Notes under the pieces: model-generated | The model's input: only the letters and a program-made list of their open reading frames with translations | Told to the model about the DNA's origin: nothing | Databases searched by the model: none | Assembly (NCBI RefSeq): GCF_914767665.1 | Contig: NC_059504.1 | Location: 10,046,501-10,110,500 of the forward strand | Direction of reading: 5' to 3' | Length of the DNA: 64,000 nucleotides | Origin: Harmonia axyridis | Lineage: Eukaryota; Arthropoda; Insecta; Coleoptera; Coccinellidae | Program-made: the position numbers and the translations under genes | In this document: positions 34,476-47,000 of the stretch, in pieces | Layout of the letters: each line of letters starts with the position of its first letter | How positions within the stretch are numbered: the first letter of the stretch is position 1

Positions 34476-36457
34476 CAACCCAAACAAACTAAATCGACTT
34501 ATTTCAACACCATCGGGTGTTAAATGCTATTTTGCGCCCCCAACTACGGGTGTTAAAATACACTTTAAGCCTGTACGTACAATAAACATTTCTGGAAATC
34601 TACTATAGGCAATAATAAACCTAAAACACCTTCTGACTATAGAGAATATCCCCTCTCTCCACCATAAATGTGGAACGTGACCAATATGGCCTAGAAGTAC
34701 CCCGGTGAACAATTGCTCTATTCCACCTTGTTACCATGACACAACACCCGTAAATCTACTAGAAAACATTGATTTATGAACAATAAAGAACTTTTTTCCA
34801 ATTGTCAAGTAAAGCTGCACCATATTAGGTAGAAGAACTCAAATGTAAATGAACATGGGGTCTACCCAGATCCACTACCATCGCTTAGAACATCTGTCCG
34901 GGTGTATATATCCTAGGACCATCAATTAATTTTATTAGTTTCTTCCTGTCATCTGATTTACTTAAATATAGGATAATGCCCCGATATCAGTAATTTTGAA
35001 AGCAGAATCGGCAATCGTAACTTGTCTGATTTATGCTAATATGAATATTGAAATAGTTTTCGTTTCTAAAAGAAGAACCATCTTAATCGCTGTTAATGTC
35101 TTTCAATCCACAACGAAGAGCAGCTGTTCATGAATCACTGGCAGATGTATTTAGGATGGATGTTAGTCTTCCGCTTATGGAGAAAAATTAATTATAGTTT
35201 TAGAACATGTTAAGTGGAACAAACTTATTGAATGAATGAAATAACTCACTGTTGTTTTTTACACGCCAGCACCCATTTCAATCGAATTTTAAAATATTCA
35301 AATCTAGATATGTATACGTAATACTTGACTATTAACATTCGCACAAAGGTTGTTGTTCAATAGTGTGCCCAAATGAAAATGGTATTCATTTGAGTTCGTT
35401 ATGAAAGGACTGATTCATTTTTATGATGCAAACCATAAAATTTGAATGGGGTCAAAACAAACAGCTCATACATCTCCAATAAAAAGATTGTGATAAATAA
35501 CCTCATTTGTAAATACTGAAAAAAGTCTTATTTTGAATGTTTACACATAATAACATGTCAATACTCCTACTCCAGCTTTGTTCAAAAGATATCCCAGTTG
35601 TTAAGTTTAATAAGGTGTCAAAAATGATCTCTGTTATCATTTTATTGGGTAACTCGAAATAATAAGTGATAAATTTCGATGATTTATAATCCAAGACATT
35701 TCGTGAGAATATCTTTTTTAGTTTTCGAGAAAATCTGGACGTCTGGACGTTAAATTTCTTTATTCAAACTTTTTTTTTATGATTCGTATTTCAGGAGTTA
35801 AACAAGGAAAAGTCCAAGGGAGGTTAGAAATTTTTCTCTTTTATTGAGTTCAAATGTTATATGGGAACCAATATGAAAAACTTCAAGTTGTTAAGGTACA
35901 CGAATACACGATCTCATGAAGGTAAAGGAGATTTAATCATTCAAAAAATGCGCTTGAAAGGATTATCGAAATACTTTAAGTTTTCGAGTTGACTAAACTG
36001 TCCTGCTCACGTGAAGTTTAATCGTTCATGCGAAAATTTTAGTTCATCGAAACATACCAGATCGTGGAAAAATGTTATTCATGAATTTCACACAATGATA
36101 AGAAATTGCGCTATCCAAAAAATTATCAAATCTTATCGAACCATTACTATACTTCCTAGATATGATTCTGACCTGTATTTCTCTTTGCAACACAAGAAAT
36201 TACCATTTTCAAAGCAATAAACGCAAAACAAACTTCATGGCGAAATTTGAAGTCGTTTCCGAAAATTCTTTTGAAAATTTTTACTTTGCTTGAATACTTT
36301 GAAGATGATATTTTTATTTGAATAAGTAGATAATTCATATTTTAGTGTTCGTTGTCAAAATCTCGGTATTCATTGTACATATTAAAGTGGTACCTATCCA
36401 CATAATGTAGAGTTTGGAATTTTATGTTATTATCGATGTGAAAACATTTAAGTATAG
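34476..36457. other. AT-rich DNA, nothing firmly recognised
   Basis: No gene is supported. Around 34500-34760 the words gggtgtta and acaacaccc occur in opposite orientation near each end of a less AT-rich segment, which could be an unclassified insertion of about 250 bp. The rest is featureless. Confidence 0.35.
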
Positions 36458-37105
36458 GGGATGTTCCTAAATTGGAGGTATAAAGGAAAATGGAAGATTC
36501 CTTAGGTAATTTTGAGAAAAAAAGGCCTGTAAACATGGGATCTCAAACGCTTTATTTTGAGATAGAAGGTGATTATTTGTAGTCATACTTTTGTATTTGA
36601 TTATGCCAGTTTATCGAATCTTTTTTGATCTTCGCTTCAGTAAACAAGTACCAAAACTATAATTAATGTATTCATCCCAGCTAACTAACTGGATCTTTAT
36701 GATAATTTGGAATACTAGAGAATCGGTTTGGAATTTTTTCTCGGAATCGGTAGCAGATACGATAAAACCACAAGAAACCAAAAAATATTGTCCTACTACC
36801 ATGGGTATACCAAAAAAAAAGTTCTGGAGGACAGAAAGCGAGCACTGTTCCAGAAAAATTATCACCCAGTATAGTTATTTACATTCGAAATTAACATTAC
36901 ACATTATGAAAACTTTAAATAGGAATATCTATGCCAAATTCAAATCGAATTGTGAATGGAAGTGCTATGAGAAAAAAAATCAAACTTTATCACCCTGTAT
37001 TTCGAAAACAAAGCATTTTCGGCCCCATGTTTATAGGACTTTTTTTCTTAAAATGATGCGAAGAATCTGTAATTTTCGTTTGTACCTCCAATATGGGAAC
37101 ATCTT
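36458..37105 (-). mobile_element. Long-TIR non-autonomous element (family C), complete
   Basis: Inverted repeats of about 110 bp lie at about 36460-36570 and 36990-37103; both ends read gatgttcc..attggaggta, then ttttgagaaaaaaa or ttttaagaaaaaaa, then ctttgttttcgaaatacagg-like sequence. The interior, read on the minus strand, follows the copy at 51858-52567 (ttctcatagca, ggtggaccactggta-like ggtatacccatggta, ttgtggttttatcgtatctg). The 158-codon plus-strand frame across it is fortuitous. No transposase is encoded. Confidence 0.85.
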
Positions 37106-37579
37106 GCACAGAACGAAAAATGTTTTCTACATATATGCTTAATACTGTAACATAAATGTGCAGGATGTAATAATTTAATATATTGACATCAAATTATATG
37201 GTGTGATTCTTTATCAGGAAAGGTTTTATATAAAGGTATAAGAAATTTTTTTCAAAATTATCAGACACTAAATTTCAAGAGCAATGACTACTGTGCTGTA
37301 CAATCATTGAAGAATTCATTCAATAATCAAAATGGATCTTCATCAATTAACCCGAATATAGATACATTTATGAAACGTAGAAGAATTTCTGATATGTTTG
37401 TATAATTTTTTTTAATGAGTCGATTGTAATTCTACTTGGAACGTCACTAAAAGTGGCATGGAGATAGACAACAATTCAATTACATTGAATCACCTCAAAA
37501 ATTGTATAGTTCTTCAAAATAATTCAATGAAATATCGCAAACTGAACTGGTATAAAAGTAATATGTATGTTCGACTCAC

Positions 37580-38160
37580 CATTTTCGGAGCAGAAGTTGC
37601 GCTTTCACAAATAATGAAAACAAATACTGCAATGAGTGGGCTAGCGAATCCTTGCTAAGTTGACCTTCGCAAAATTGGTAATCCCAACACAATAACTGGG
37701 TACTCGCACATCCAACAACGAATACACAAAACGTAAATGGACTTCAACACATCAAAGGGCGCTCGGGCTCTTTGTTAATTCACCAACAAGATTCACTGCA
37801 CAATCTTGGTTTTCAACACTTAACACCTAACGCACAAGTTACTCATGGTTTTACTGAAGATATCACCGAGACTGTGGTATTTGTTCGTTCAAAATTGAGA
37901 TCTGCATCAACGGTGTACTTCGATAACACGTGATGAACGACTAAGCCAGTTTCTTATTGGAGAGAGAGAATAGGAACAGAAAACTGAACTTAATAGTTGG
38001 TAAGGTTCGGGTACCTCTAGATCCACCAGCTGTGCGGGTACAATCTTTGCGTAGCCCAAGGGCTTTAAAAAGATTCCAACCTTTGCGGGGATACAGTGTG
38101 TTTATAAATAACCGTCGCGATTTTACGTACGATCCTGGAATGTCAGAGCCGCGAAGGAGT
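37580..38160 (-). promoter_or_regulatory. Promoter and putative non-coding first exon
   Basis: On the minus strand this stretch is less AT-rich than its flanks, contains initiator-like TCAGTTTTC, GTTCATCACGTG (E-box) and a typical insect leader, and ends at a strong donor: gaaaATG followed by GTGAGT. The ATG sits exactly at the exon edge. A frame reading GFASPLIAVFVFIICESATS looks like a signal peptide but has no ATG in frame (TAG precedes it). The nearest downstream acceptor on this strand with a coding exon is at 26780, so this is probably exon 1 of that gene. Transcription start is not determined. Confidence 0.5.
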
Positions 38161-40270
38161 ATTTTATAGGGGCATGTTATCTGTGACTTTTGATTGAATT
38201 GTTTACTATTCGCTTAATTGTTATTGAATTGTACCCCATTATAAGTCATTATGATATCGGAGAACTATGCTTTGATATTGTGAATAAACATTGCTCGTGT
38301 AATTCTGTCACAAGGACAATTCTCAGCATAACATAAATATTTCTTGAGTCAATGTTTTGTCAACTAAGTGCACTTTTTGATAGGAAAATCCAGAAGATGA
38401 TCGAATCTTTTATGATTTAAAATTAAATGTCTTTGGGTTCTTGGTTCCGAATTTCGAATAATGTTTGAAATTATTCATAACACCGCAGCAATACCAATAC
38501 TTCTATTCGTGATTTTTTTAGCCTTCAAAATTAAAGGATTAGGTTGTCGAGATGGAATGATCATCGATTAATGTTTGGTATTTGTGTAAATTTGGTGGAA
38601 ATAATGACCTGAAATACGTCATCAGTTTTCTCAAACTGTAGTTAAACGAAAGTTGAGCTATATGTATATACAGCAATTTTTATCGTAAATTAAGAAAAAT
38701 CGATTTTATCATTCGGAATCACAGGAAAAACTAACTCAACTCAGTAACTTTCAGCTTATATTCTGACTATTTTTGGTGGCTATATCTCCTTTTTCGGAAG
38801 TCATATGTAAATGTATCGCCGAAGCCAGTACTCCAAAACTTGGCTGACATGATTAAAATTGAACATGAATTCCTTTTTAGAGCTTACCTCGTTTTCAGAA
38901 CCAGTGAAAAAGCTTATGTGATTATTTTTTCTAATATAATTTTGTTATATCAAAGAAAGGGTTATTAACTAGAGGTTCCCATGTACTCTGTCATTATTAT
39001 CGAGGCAAACCAATGAGATTTATATTTCTACTTTACTTTCAAAAATCTTGAAAAAAAAAACACTGATTTGGCATCAGGAGCTTTTGATCACTCGTTCATT
39101 CATGGGCTTATTGCGTCCACATTACTGTATAACTCAACTAAATAGGTATATAAATAATGGATTCAGGACCGGCGCGAGTATATTTTGGCGCCTGAAGCAA
39201 AACATTTTTCGGCACTTCTGCTGAAAAAGCAAAACAACATGACCTCCATCATAACCATCGTTCCAAAAAAAACAGCACCTGCTCCGATGATAATGCAAAA
39301 CTTTCTTCTTCCGATGAACAATCTCGTGTAAAAAAATTAAATTCTAGAGAATGAAAAATATTGCTTCGAAAATAAATTGGGATTACAAACATGCGTCCCC
39401 TGAAAACATTTGGTTTTAACAGTAACTAGTTTCGAATGCAAAATCGCAGGAATTTTCCATATGTTGAAATTGTAAACTTTGGCTTCCAACTAATTCGAAA
39501 TTGAAGATAGTGTTGTTTTCCGTCAGTGTGAAATATACAATGATTTATCCCTTTTTTAATGAGGGTTATAGTGAATGCTGTTTATATTGGTTGGGCTGCC
39601 ATGTGTTATTTATTATGCACGCGGTTTAGTAAAGGCAGTTTGGAGATTTTCATTACAGGGAATGTTGACAAACTCACTGGAGTCGAACCTTATTGTGTAA
39701 AATGTTGTGTTCCTGGCTCAAAACTCGAAGAATACAGATATAAATTCGTAATGATATAAAGCGCTCTACTCGCTGAACTAAAGCTCAAAAAGCAATTAAT
39801 GTGAAAATACGTAATTTTTTTTTCCTAAATTTACTACCTTCCTGTGCTATTCACATTTCGCTAACCCTGTTAATTTTTTCAACTTAAAATTTTTGATCAC
39901 TTAACATTTTCGCGAAATGTCTACGTCGTTTTTCTTGAAACCTGAAAAAACTTACCTTCCAATATATTTCTTTTAGGTCTTTCATGTTCACCATGTATGA
40001 CAGTAGGTTCCTACTCAAGCCATCATAATTTTATCCATCAGTTGAAAATGTAAACCTGACGAAGTGCTAATGAGATGAAATAATTTTGGTTTTTCCAATA
40101 GAAAATTATATTTTTCATCAGGCACCAATTTTTTTATAATCTTGTTAGATTTCGAAAAAATATTTGTCTTTTCTAGTATTTATTCAAAAATAAATTGATT
40201 TCTTTACATATCTTTGTATTGTTTATTCCTAAAGTGGAGCAAAATAGGTGAAAATAGAGGAGAATAAAAT
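38161..40270. other. Intergenic spacer between perlecan and the next gene
   Basis: AT-rich with no supported gene. At about 39163 caggaccggcgcgag followed by tggcgcctgaagcaaaac resembles the end of a hAT-type element; no matching opposite end was found. The 66-residue plus frame at 39559 is not convincing. Confidence 0.35.
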
Positions 40271-40279
40271 CCAATTAAA

Positions 40280-40988
40280 TTTATTCCATATTTATTGTCT
40301 TGAGTTATTGAAAATGCTTAATATATAATGAAGAGTTAATTACACTTTATTATCAGAAGGCATTTTTATTCGCTATTTTAAAACTAATATGTTATAATTT
40401 CAGCTGGAAAAATAATATCAGAACAATTTGTGATAACTCTTTCATTTCATCAGAAAAAAACAAACTTCAGTATGAAATAAGAATTCAATAATATTCACGG
40501 TATAAAAGATTCTTATACCTTTCTTCCGAAAAATATAATACAAAAATCGAGTGTAATAAAAATAGAGCAGTAAGCACGAACCAAATTATATGTATTTAGC
40601 ACCAATAGAAAGATAAAACTCTAATTTCCAAAGAAGTATTTGGACCGTCACTTTTGATATCCCTCTCGAGTTTGGTATACAATAGTTTTCAATATTAGAA
40701 TTTAATTCTAATCTATCTCTAAAATGGCACGAATCTTAAATGTACATTGTATATTTAATTAATTATACAAAAATAACTATAAAGGGACCAGAAAAATGGC
40801 AGTTGAAAAATATACAGAACAGAGATGGAGCATAAAAACTTAATTAAAAACAAAAGCCTTAGAATTAATAGCTTACAGAAGTATTCATAAAAACAATAAA
40901 ATGAACACAGGTAGAGTGAACACTTAATTGGATGAAGTAATATAAGGATATGCTCTACAAAAAAAAAGTGGACTGCCTAATAAATTAC
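40280..40988 (-). other. Probable perlecan 3' UTR
   Basis: After the TGA at 40989-40991 the minus strand is AT-rich and non-coding. AATAAA signals occur at about 40365, 40346, 40291 and 40278, so the transcript probably ends about 650-720 nt past the stop. Confidence 0.5.
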
Positions 40989-41043
40989 TCAGTTTGTTAA
41001 ATTATCTTCTTCATGATCATCGTAAGAGTATATTCCTTCATAG
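40989..41043 (-). CDS. trol: Perlecan terminal exon: acidic tail
   Basis: After a clear acceptor (tttttttgtttcag) the exon reads YEGIYSYDDHEEDNLTN and a TGA. It takes phase 2, exactly what the last LamG3 exon (44848) leaves, and the join makes Ser after the final Cys. The tail is acidic and contains an NLT glycosylation sequon. The intervening intron is about 3.8 kb. Confidence 0.7.
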
Positions 41044-44000
41044 CTGAAACAAAAAAATATATATCAGAAAAATATATTGATACATACTAAAACAATTTTT
41101 TTCAAATTTCATCCTGTTATGTCTATAAAACTAATAATAAAAATGTCATAAAGATTTACGAATTTTAAAATCCTAAAAAATAAAGTACATAAATGTAATA
41201 ATTTCCAATAAACAGAGAAAAGAGATGCTATAAACATAAAAGCAAACAATATATTGATTTCTCGCTTATAAGACATCAATCCTCCAATCGGGTGAATATT
41301 ATATTCAGGCACCAAGGTTGTGGGTATAAAAAAAGTTCAACAAAGCAATATCTTAGATATCAGGTCTCATGCGTATACCCTTACCTTATTCAATTATCCA
41401 GTCCATTGAAATGCATTTTAATACAAAATAGCATCAGTCGATATTTACTTACAATATTTACATGAAAACCTATCGCTAATTCTTCGAACATACATCGTGG
41501 AAGAAATGTTTAAATTTTATAGAAGTCCGCTCAACTGTATCCCAATTAAAATTTCACATAATCCTAACATCTTATTTCATAATTTTTATTATGTTGAAAA
41601 ATATATTCTTTTCTCGAATGTAAAGTATGTCATTTACAAAAATTAATGTTCACTCGGATCTTTCCCAATCCGCATTCAAGATATATTTCTTTATAGAATA
41701 CGATTTTATTATTCATTCCTTAGTTATAACATTCCTATTCTTTTAATCACAAGTGAAAATAAAAGAATGAAAAAATTCATTCGTCTGTTAGAATTACTTG
41801 AAGTTGAAACTCTATAATGACAAGCTTAGCCCGAATTATTTAGTAGGTATTTGAAATTGTATTCTACAGTTTTAACTACATAAGCAACTGCATTTACTAT
41901 GTACAAGTGTTTCGCTTTACTTTACAGTTGTTTTCTATCGTTTGTTCGTACCAGAGAATTTTTGTTGAAGATTTTGTAAAGGTGAATTTTATGCAAAGTT
42001 GTTCTTTCGCTCAAAAGTCAATTACTTTTGCTACTTCATTAAAACTAATTTGTGCGTTCTTTGCTCATATAAAAATCAATTCAGAAGAAATTATTGTTAT
42101 TACAATAACCGTTTCTAAAAAGAACAATATCAGTCCACACTGTAACACATTATGTGTATAAGAACGATTTTCTTGCAAATAATTTGAATCTTTTTTAGAT
42201 TATTCTTAGAAAAAATAGAGTTTATCAGATATTCGAGCAGATTTCATTAAATATGACCCTGTCTCCATCATTTTCACTAAAATTCTGTATTCCTATTTCT
42301 TCCACAATATAATTATCAAAATACAGTCAGTTAATGCAAACGTGACAAAAAAATAATAATAATGTGCTATGATGATTAATTCATCATTGAAAATCAATTT
42401 TTTAGCTATGTATGTATACGGAAGAACATTTTATTTAGTTAATAGAATTTTACATTGTACAAATGTAACGAATGCATTAACTGCCACAATAACAGCATAA
42501 CATTTTAAAAGGCTTGAGCTTTTTTTTTAATATCGCATTAGTAATCTCCAAATAAATTAACTCTTAGATAAAATAACATCTTAATTAATGTTTGATATGT
42601 CGTGATATTGTCTAGAATATGTTACAGTTAGAGTCACTGCAATCAAAGATTTAAAAATAACAATTTAATTAATACGAAATAATGAATTCTGAAATTTTCT
42701 ATTAATAGTCCTTGACTGTTGGATGGTTTAGGGTGTATTATATTTACTGGAGGGGGCTCTACAAACTCATCGAACTGATCGGGATCTGCGAAAATTAGAG
42801 AGGACGGAATCCATCGTCTTGCGGAAAAATATGGATGGTAAATATTAATATTTAATAAGTACTCTTTTACAACAAAAGGCGCATATTTCACACAGAGGTC
42901 TATTACTTGTCAATCACTTCATATTACTTATGATAATTTTTTTTCATTAAATATAAGAATTCAATTTCTAATAAGTGAAAAAGAAATAATTGAAAAAGTA
43001 AAAATTAAAGTAAAGTGAAAAAAAACCTAATCAAAAAGATGAACTTGTTTACTTGCTTTAAATCTGAGATTATCTGAATATATGAAGTACTGATCACTAA
43101 CGTAACATAATAATTGAATAAAAAAATAAAGAAAGCAATGACACGATCTTTTCATACACCAAATACGTTCTTGGATACCTGTTGATAGGTACATATCGAA
43201 GGGTGCAACTGGCGCATGAATGTACTTCACGTCAGAGCTTCTCTGATTCTTTTTTCGATGTTCTGCTTAATTTATATGTTCCAGCGACACTATTTTAACG
43301 AACTTTTACCCGAAGCCTGAAATTGATATTCTTTATAAAGGGTTTTCCAATGAAAGGTTCCAATGGATGTTTATTTTATTATGAAGAGGAAGTATGCCAT
43401 TAACGATGGAAAACTATATCAGCACGGCAACGGTCGCTGCACCATATCCCTTTCATGAAATTTTCCATGATAAATTCGCACATAACTTCCCGAATTCCAT
43501 TTTTAAGGTCTTGTATCGACTGTGGAGCATTGACATAGGCCTTGTATTTCATGTGGTCCACATGAAAAAAAGTCTAAAGGTGTTAAATCACAAGATCTCG
43601 GTGGCCAATTGTGATCACCTCTTCGGTACCTATATAAAACGGCCAGGAAACTTTTCTTGCATTTCAAGGACTCAATCAACGAAGATACGACGTTACAGGT
43701 AATCTACCGGCTTGATTTCTTGTGTTAACTAAAATTCAAAATCTTTAAGATATACAAAACACGGTGTCTAAGATCGACGAAAAATCGACTAACTTCGTCA
43801 ACACTACGGGTTGCATCAGTTGTTCATAAGCGACGCACACGGTTTCGATTTTTCACATCAATAACTTGTCCCAACAGTTCAAATGTTTCCACAAGTTTCA
43901 CTATTCCCGGCGGGGAAGGTGCTTTACGACGATCCGGAAGTGTATCGTTCCATTTTTAGTAATAGCGTAGTTTTACTTGTCAAATGTCAAAAGATGACAG

Positions 44001-47000
44001 CTTCAAAAGTGACAGCTATCCAGATGGTGGGGTATTCAAAATGAAAGCACCTCTTATTGGAAAACCCTTTATACACGCAGTATTTCAACTCGGTCGAAAC
44101 TGTAACGAAATGTTGGAGTGACCTGATCAGTGAACTAGCTGTCAAAAAGCATCAAATTGCATTTCTCGATTAATGATCTTATTTGGGAAATTCACTTTTA
44201 AATCCGAAAAATGAGAAATAGTAATTCACTTTTGAATAGATCACTATAGTTATTTTTAAATTCACTAAATTTTTAGTCTTCAGGTAAAAATAAACTTGCA
44301 CAGCTTAATTTTTTGACGCAGACCTTTTCAACCTGATATTCTATTTCAAATCCCATTTTTTTTTAGTTATTGAAACTTCACCATAAGTTGAATGCAAGTT
44401 TCACAACGTTCTAGATTCGCGAGACAGAGACTTATCCACGGAATATTAGATAGTTATTAATGAATGATTTTTTTGTGGAACATAAAATTCTGTAATCATC
44501 AAAATCAAAATATTCATGAAAAATTGCATGGGTCTTTTATTTCAGTGGGTATTTTATGGCACTACAAGCTTCAGTTATTACCTTAACTATAATGCTGCTT
44601 TAACTATGTTTGAAAAGACAAAAAGTTGGGAATTCACCTAAACAACATTTATCGTCAAATTCGAGCGCTTCATAAAAATAAATATAGATTTCGAAAATAC
44701 AATCCATAGACTTCAATATATTCAATACTTCCAAACTATAATTCGTGAAGGAGATTTCGATAAATACTGAGGAATAAGTTCTACTTTTGTAAACTAGCAT
44801 GATAAAATGCACTTAGAAATAAGCAAAAAAAATCATTGAACTCCTACCTTGAGCAAGCCTTGACGTTCAGTCCAGATATTGATCTTCGACCAAGGTCAAT
44901 TTGCTGACTTCCTTGTAATTCGAAATTATGAATACACCCAATGAATCCATTTGTATATCTATTTGCTGTCATGAAGTCTACATTGGGTGCTCCTCCCAGA
45001 TATATGTTTCCACGACAGTTGAGTGTTGTTGCAGTTCCAACAGAAATGTCACTTTGTGTGTATTGTCGATCGATTTCTATAGAACCAGACTTTCCACGTC
45101 TCTTGAGGATGACTAAATGTCTCTCGCCATCATTTACTTGAACTTCATCGTTATATATTAAAACAAGACCAGAACCAAGATCATAACTGAACTGCAGTTT
45201 GCCATTTTCCACTAAAAACAAAAGTACATATTCGAATTAAAAACACTGATCAGAAAGAGATTATATGCTTTACACATGAAACAATTCCATTGAACAAAGA
45301 ATTCTGAAGATTCAACAGTTCTGAACGATTTTCAAAACAATTTAATTCACAATAGAGATAGTTTCTTATGACTTACGGGAAAGAGCTAGATAATCTTGTC
45401 CTTGTGCATCTTGGTTTGGAGATTGCCCATGCCATAAAATGAGGCCATTTGAACTGTTAGTTGAAAGTTCTAGTGCAATAACTTCTTCTTCATTTTCGCT
45501 TTGATGTGGAAGCATATCTCGGCTAAATTCTAAATATCCATTTCCATCAAAGTGCGCATCTGTCTTCAATTCGGCTCCTAAAAAAATGTAATCATTATAA
45601 GTAATAATATTTTATTTCCACCAATTTGAGTCATTTTCGAATCAACTACTCACTTTGTTCACAATTTGTGCCAGAAAATCCTAGAGGACAATCACAGGAG
45701 TAGTTAGTTGTGTTTCCTTTACAAGCACCATTATTTTGGCAGGGTTTCAAGTATTCACATTGATTAGGGGCACTTTCACAGTCCTTTCCACTACAATAAA
45801 AAAATCAGTTTAGAAGAAACTCAAGACACATATACTTTTTTTGTACAATCACAAGTACTTGAAAAATTACCTGTATCCATTCACACAGTTGCATCTGTAT
45901 TGTGTAGGAGATAAGGGCATACAGATACCATCATTTCTACAAGGCATGCTAGAACATCCTGTTTCGTGGTGGTTGTAAGGAGTGGATGATGTTCTTCTGT
46001 TGTCATCTATGTCATTTTCATAAACAGCACTACTACAGTCTTGTATATTCGATGACTCAACAGCAGATTTAGTCATGTGAACCTCTGTACCACCAATATT
46101 AATCTAAAAACGCGATAAGATTATAATAATGTATTGGCTCATTTTGAATAATAACAAACAAAAAAATTTAGCGACAAATAGTTGTACTCACATCTGATAT
46201 GCAGCCTTCGAATCCAGAAGAAACACCAACACCTTCATTTACTTTGACTTTTTGCTTATCTACACCTCCTACATAAAGATATGTAAGAAGATTTGGATTT
46301 TTGTTATTTCCTGGGAATCTTTCAACAACAGGGGTGTCTCCACTAACAATCAACCTTCCTTCACTAATACTCCTGCTGGCTGTTACAGCAACCCATTCTC
46401 CCACATTGATCTGCCTTGGACTCCTTACGATAGTAGGTCCTGTAATATTATTTATATGAATATCCAATTCGAAACTAAAGTCATTGTACAAAGATAATAA
46501 AATATGCCAATTCAAATCCAATTTGAATGTTCATCAGCGCCATCTAGATTGTAGATTAAAGGGGGTTTCATCGAACTCCAACCTTATGGTCTATTGTCTA
46601 TTTTTGTTCTCGCCATTAGTCGTCATAGTCTACAGCTCGCCCTCCACTTCCAAAGTTCTAATGAACTCCAGTATCTGAGATGGCTTCAAAGAGGTTAATC
46701 TTCACTTCTACAAGTCTCTTGGCCAAAGTATTTTTAGCGTTGGCGAGACATTCCGTCACTAGGTGATACGGAGTTTCATCCTCCTCCCCACAGAATCTGC
46801 ACTCATCGTTTTTTGCTAGACTCATTATCATGAGGTGCTTCCTAAGACGATAATGCCTTGTGAGAAATTCAGTGGGGAAGTGTAGCATATTCTTGTTAAG
46901 ATCCAGAAATTTCTTAGATCTCGCAGTATCAAAGTTTCGAAAGAAGTTTTTGGAATGATCCAACCCAGGAAGATATCCCCACAGTTTTTCTCTAGAGGTT

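Larger units (their letters stand above)
26783..37579 (-). other. Probable long 5' UTR intron
   Basis: If the exon ending at 37580 belongs to the gene at 23225-26780, this 10.8-kb stretch is its first intron. It is AT-rich and holds relics listed separately: a reverse-transcriptase relic (30640-30930), family C pieces (29310-29380, 36458-37105) and two small plus-strand ORFs (33623-33871, 34230-34475). At about 30370-30500 the minus strand has a first-exon-like stretch ending in ACACCAG before GTATAT, a possible alternative promoter that I could not confirm. The rest shows nothing recognisable. Confidence 0.4.

Noticed and set aside
36666..37142. Plus-strand ORF of 158 codons
   Set aside because: It lies inside the long-TIR non-autonomous element; other copies of the family do not keep this frame open.
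37580..37680. Signal-peptide-like frame (GFASPLIAVFVFIICESATS) in the first exon
   Set aside because: No ATG in that frame; a TAG lies immediately upstream. Probably chance within a leader.
43394..43702. Plus-strand ORF of 102 codons
   Set aside because: Antisense to a transposase relic in the element at 43334-44073.
44636..44668. Small exon (ALEFDDKCCL) between perlecan LamG3 and the tail
   Set aside because: Phase 1 entry does not match the phase 2 end of exon 44848, and the acceptor is poor.
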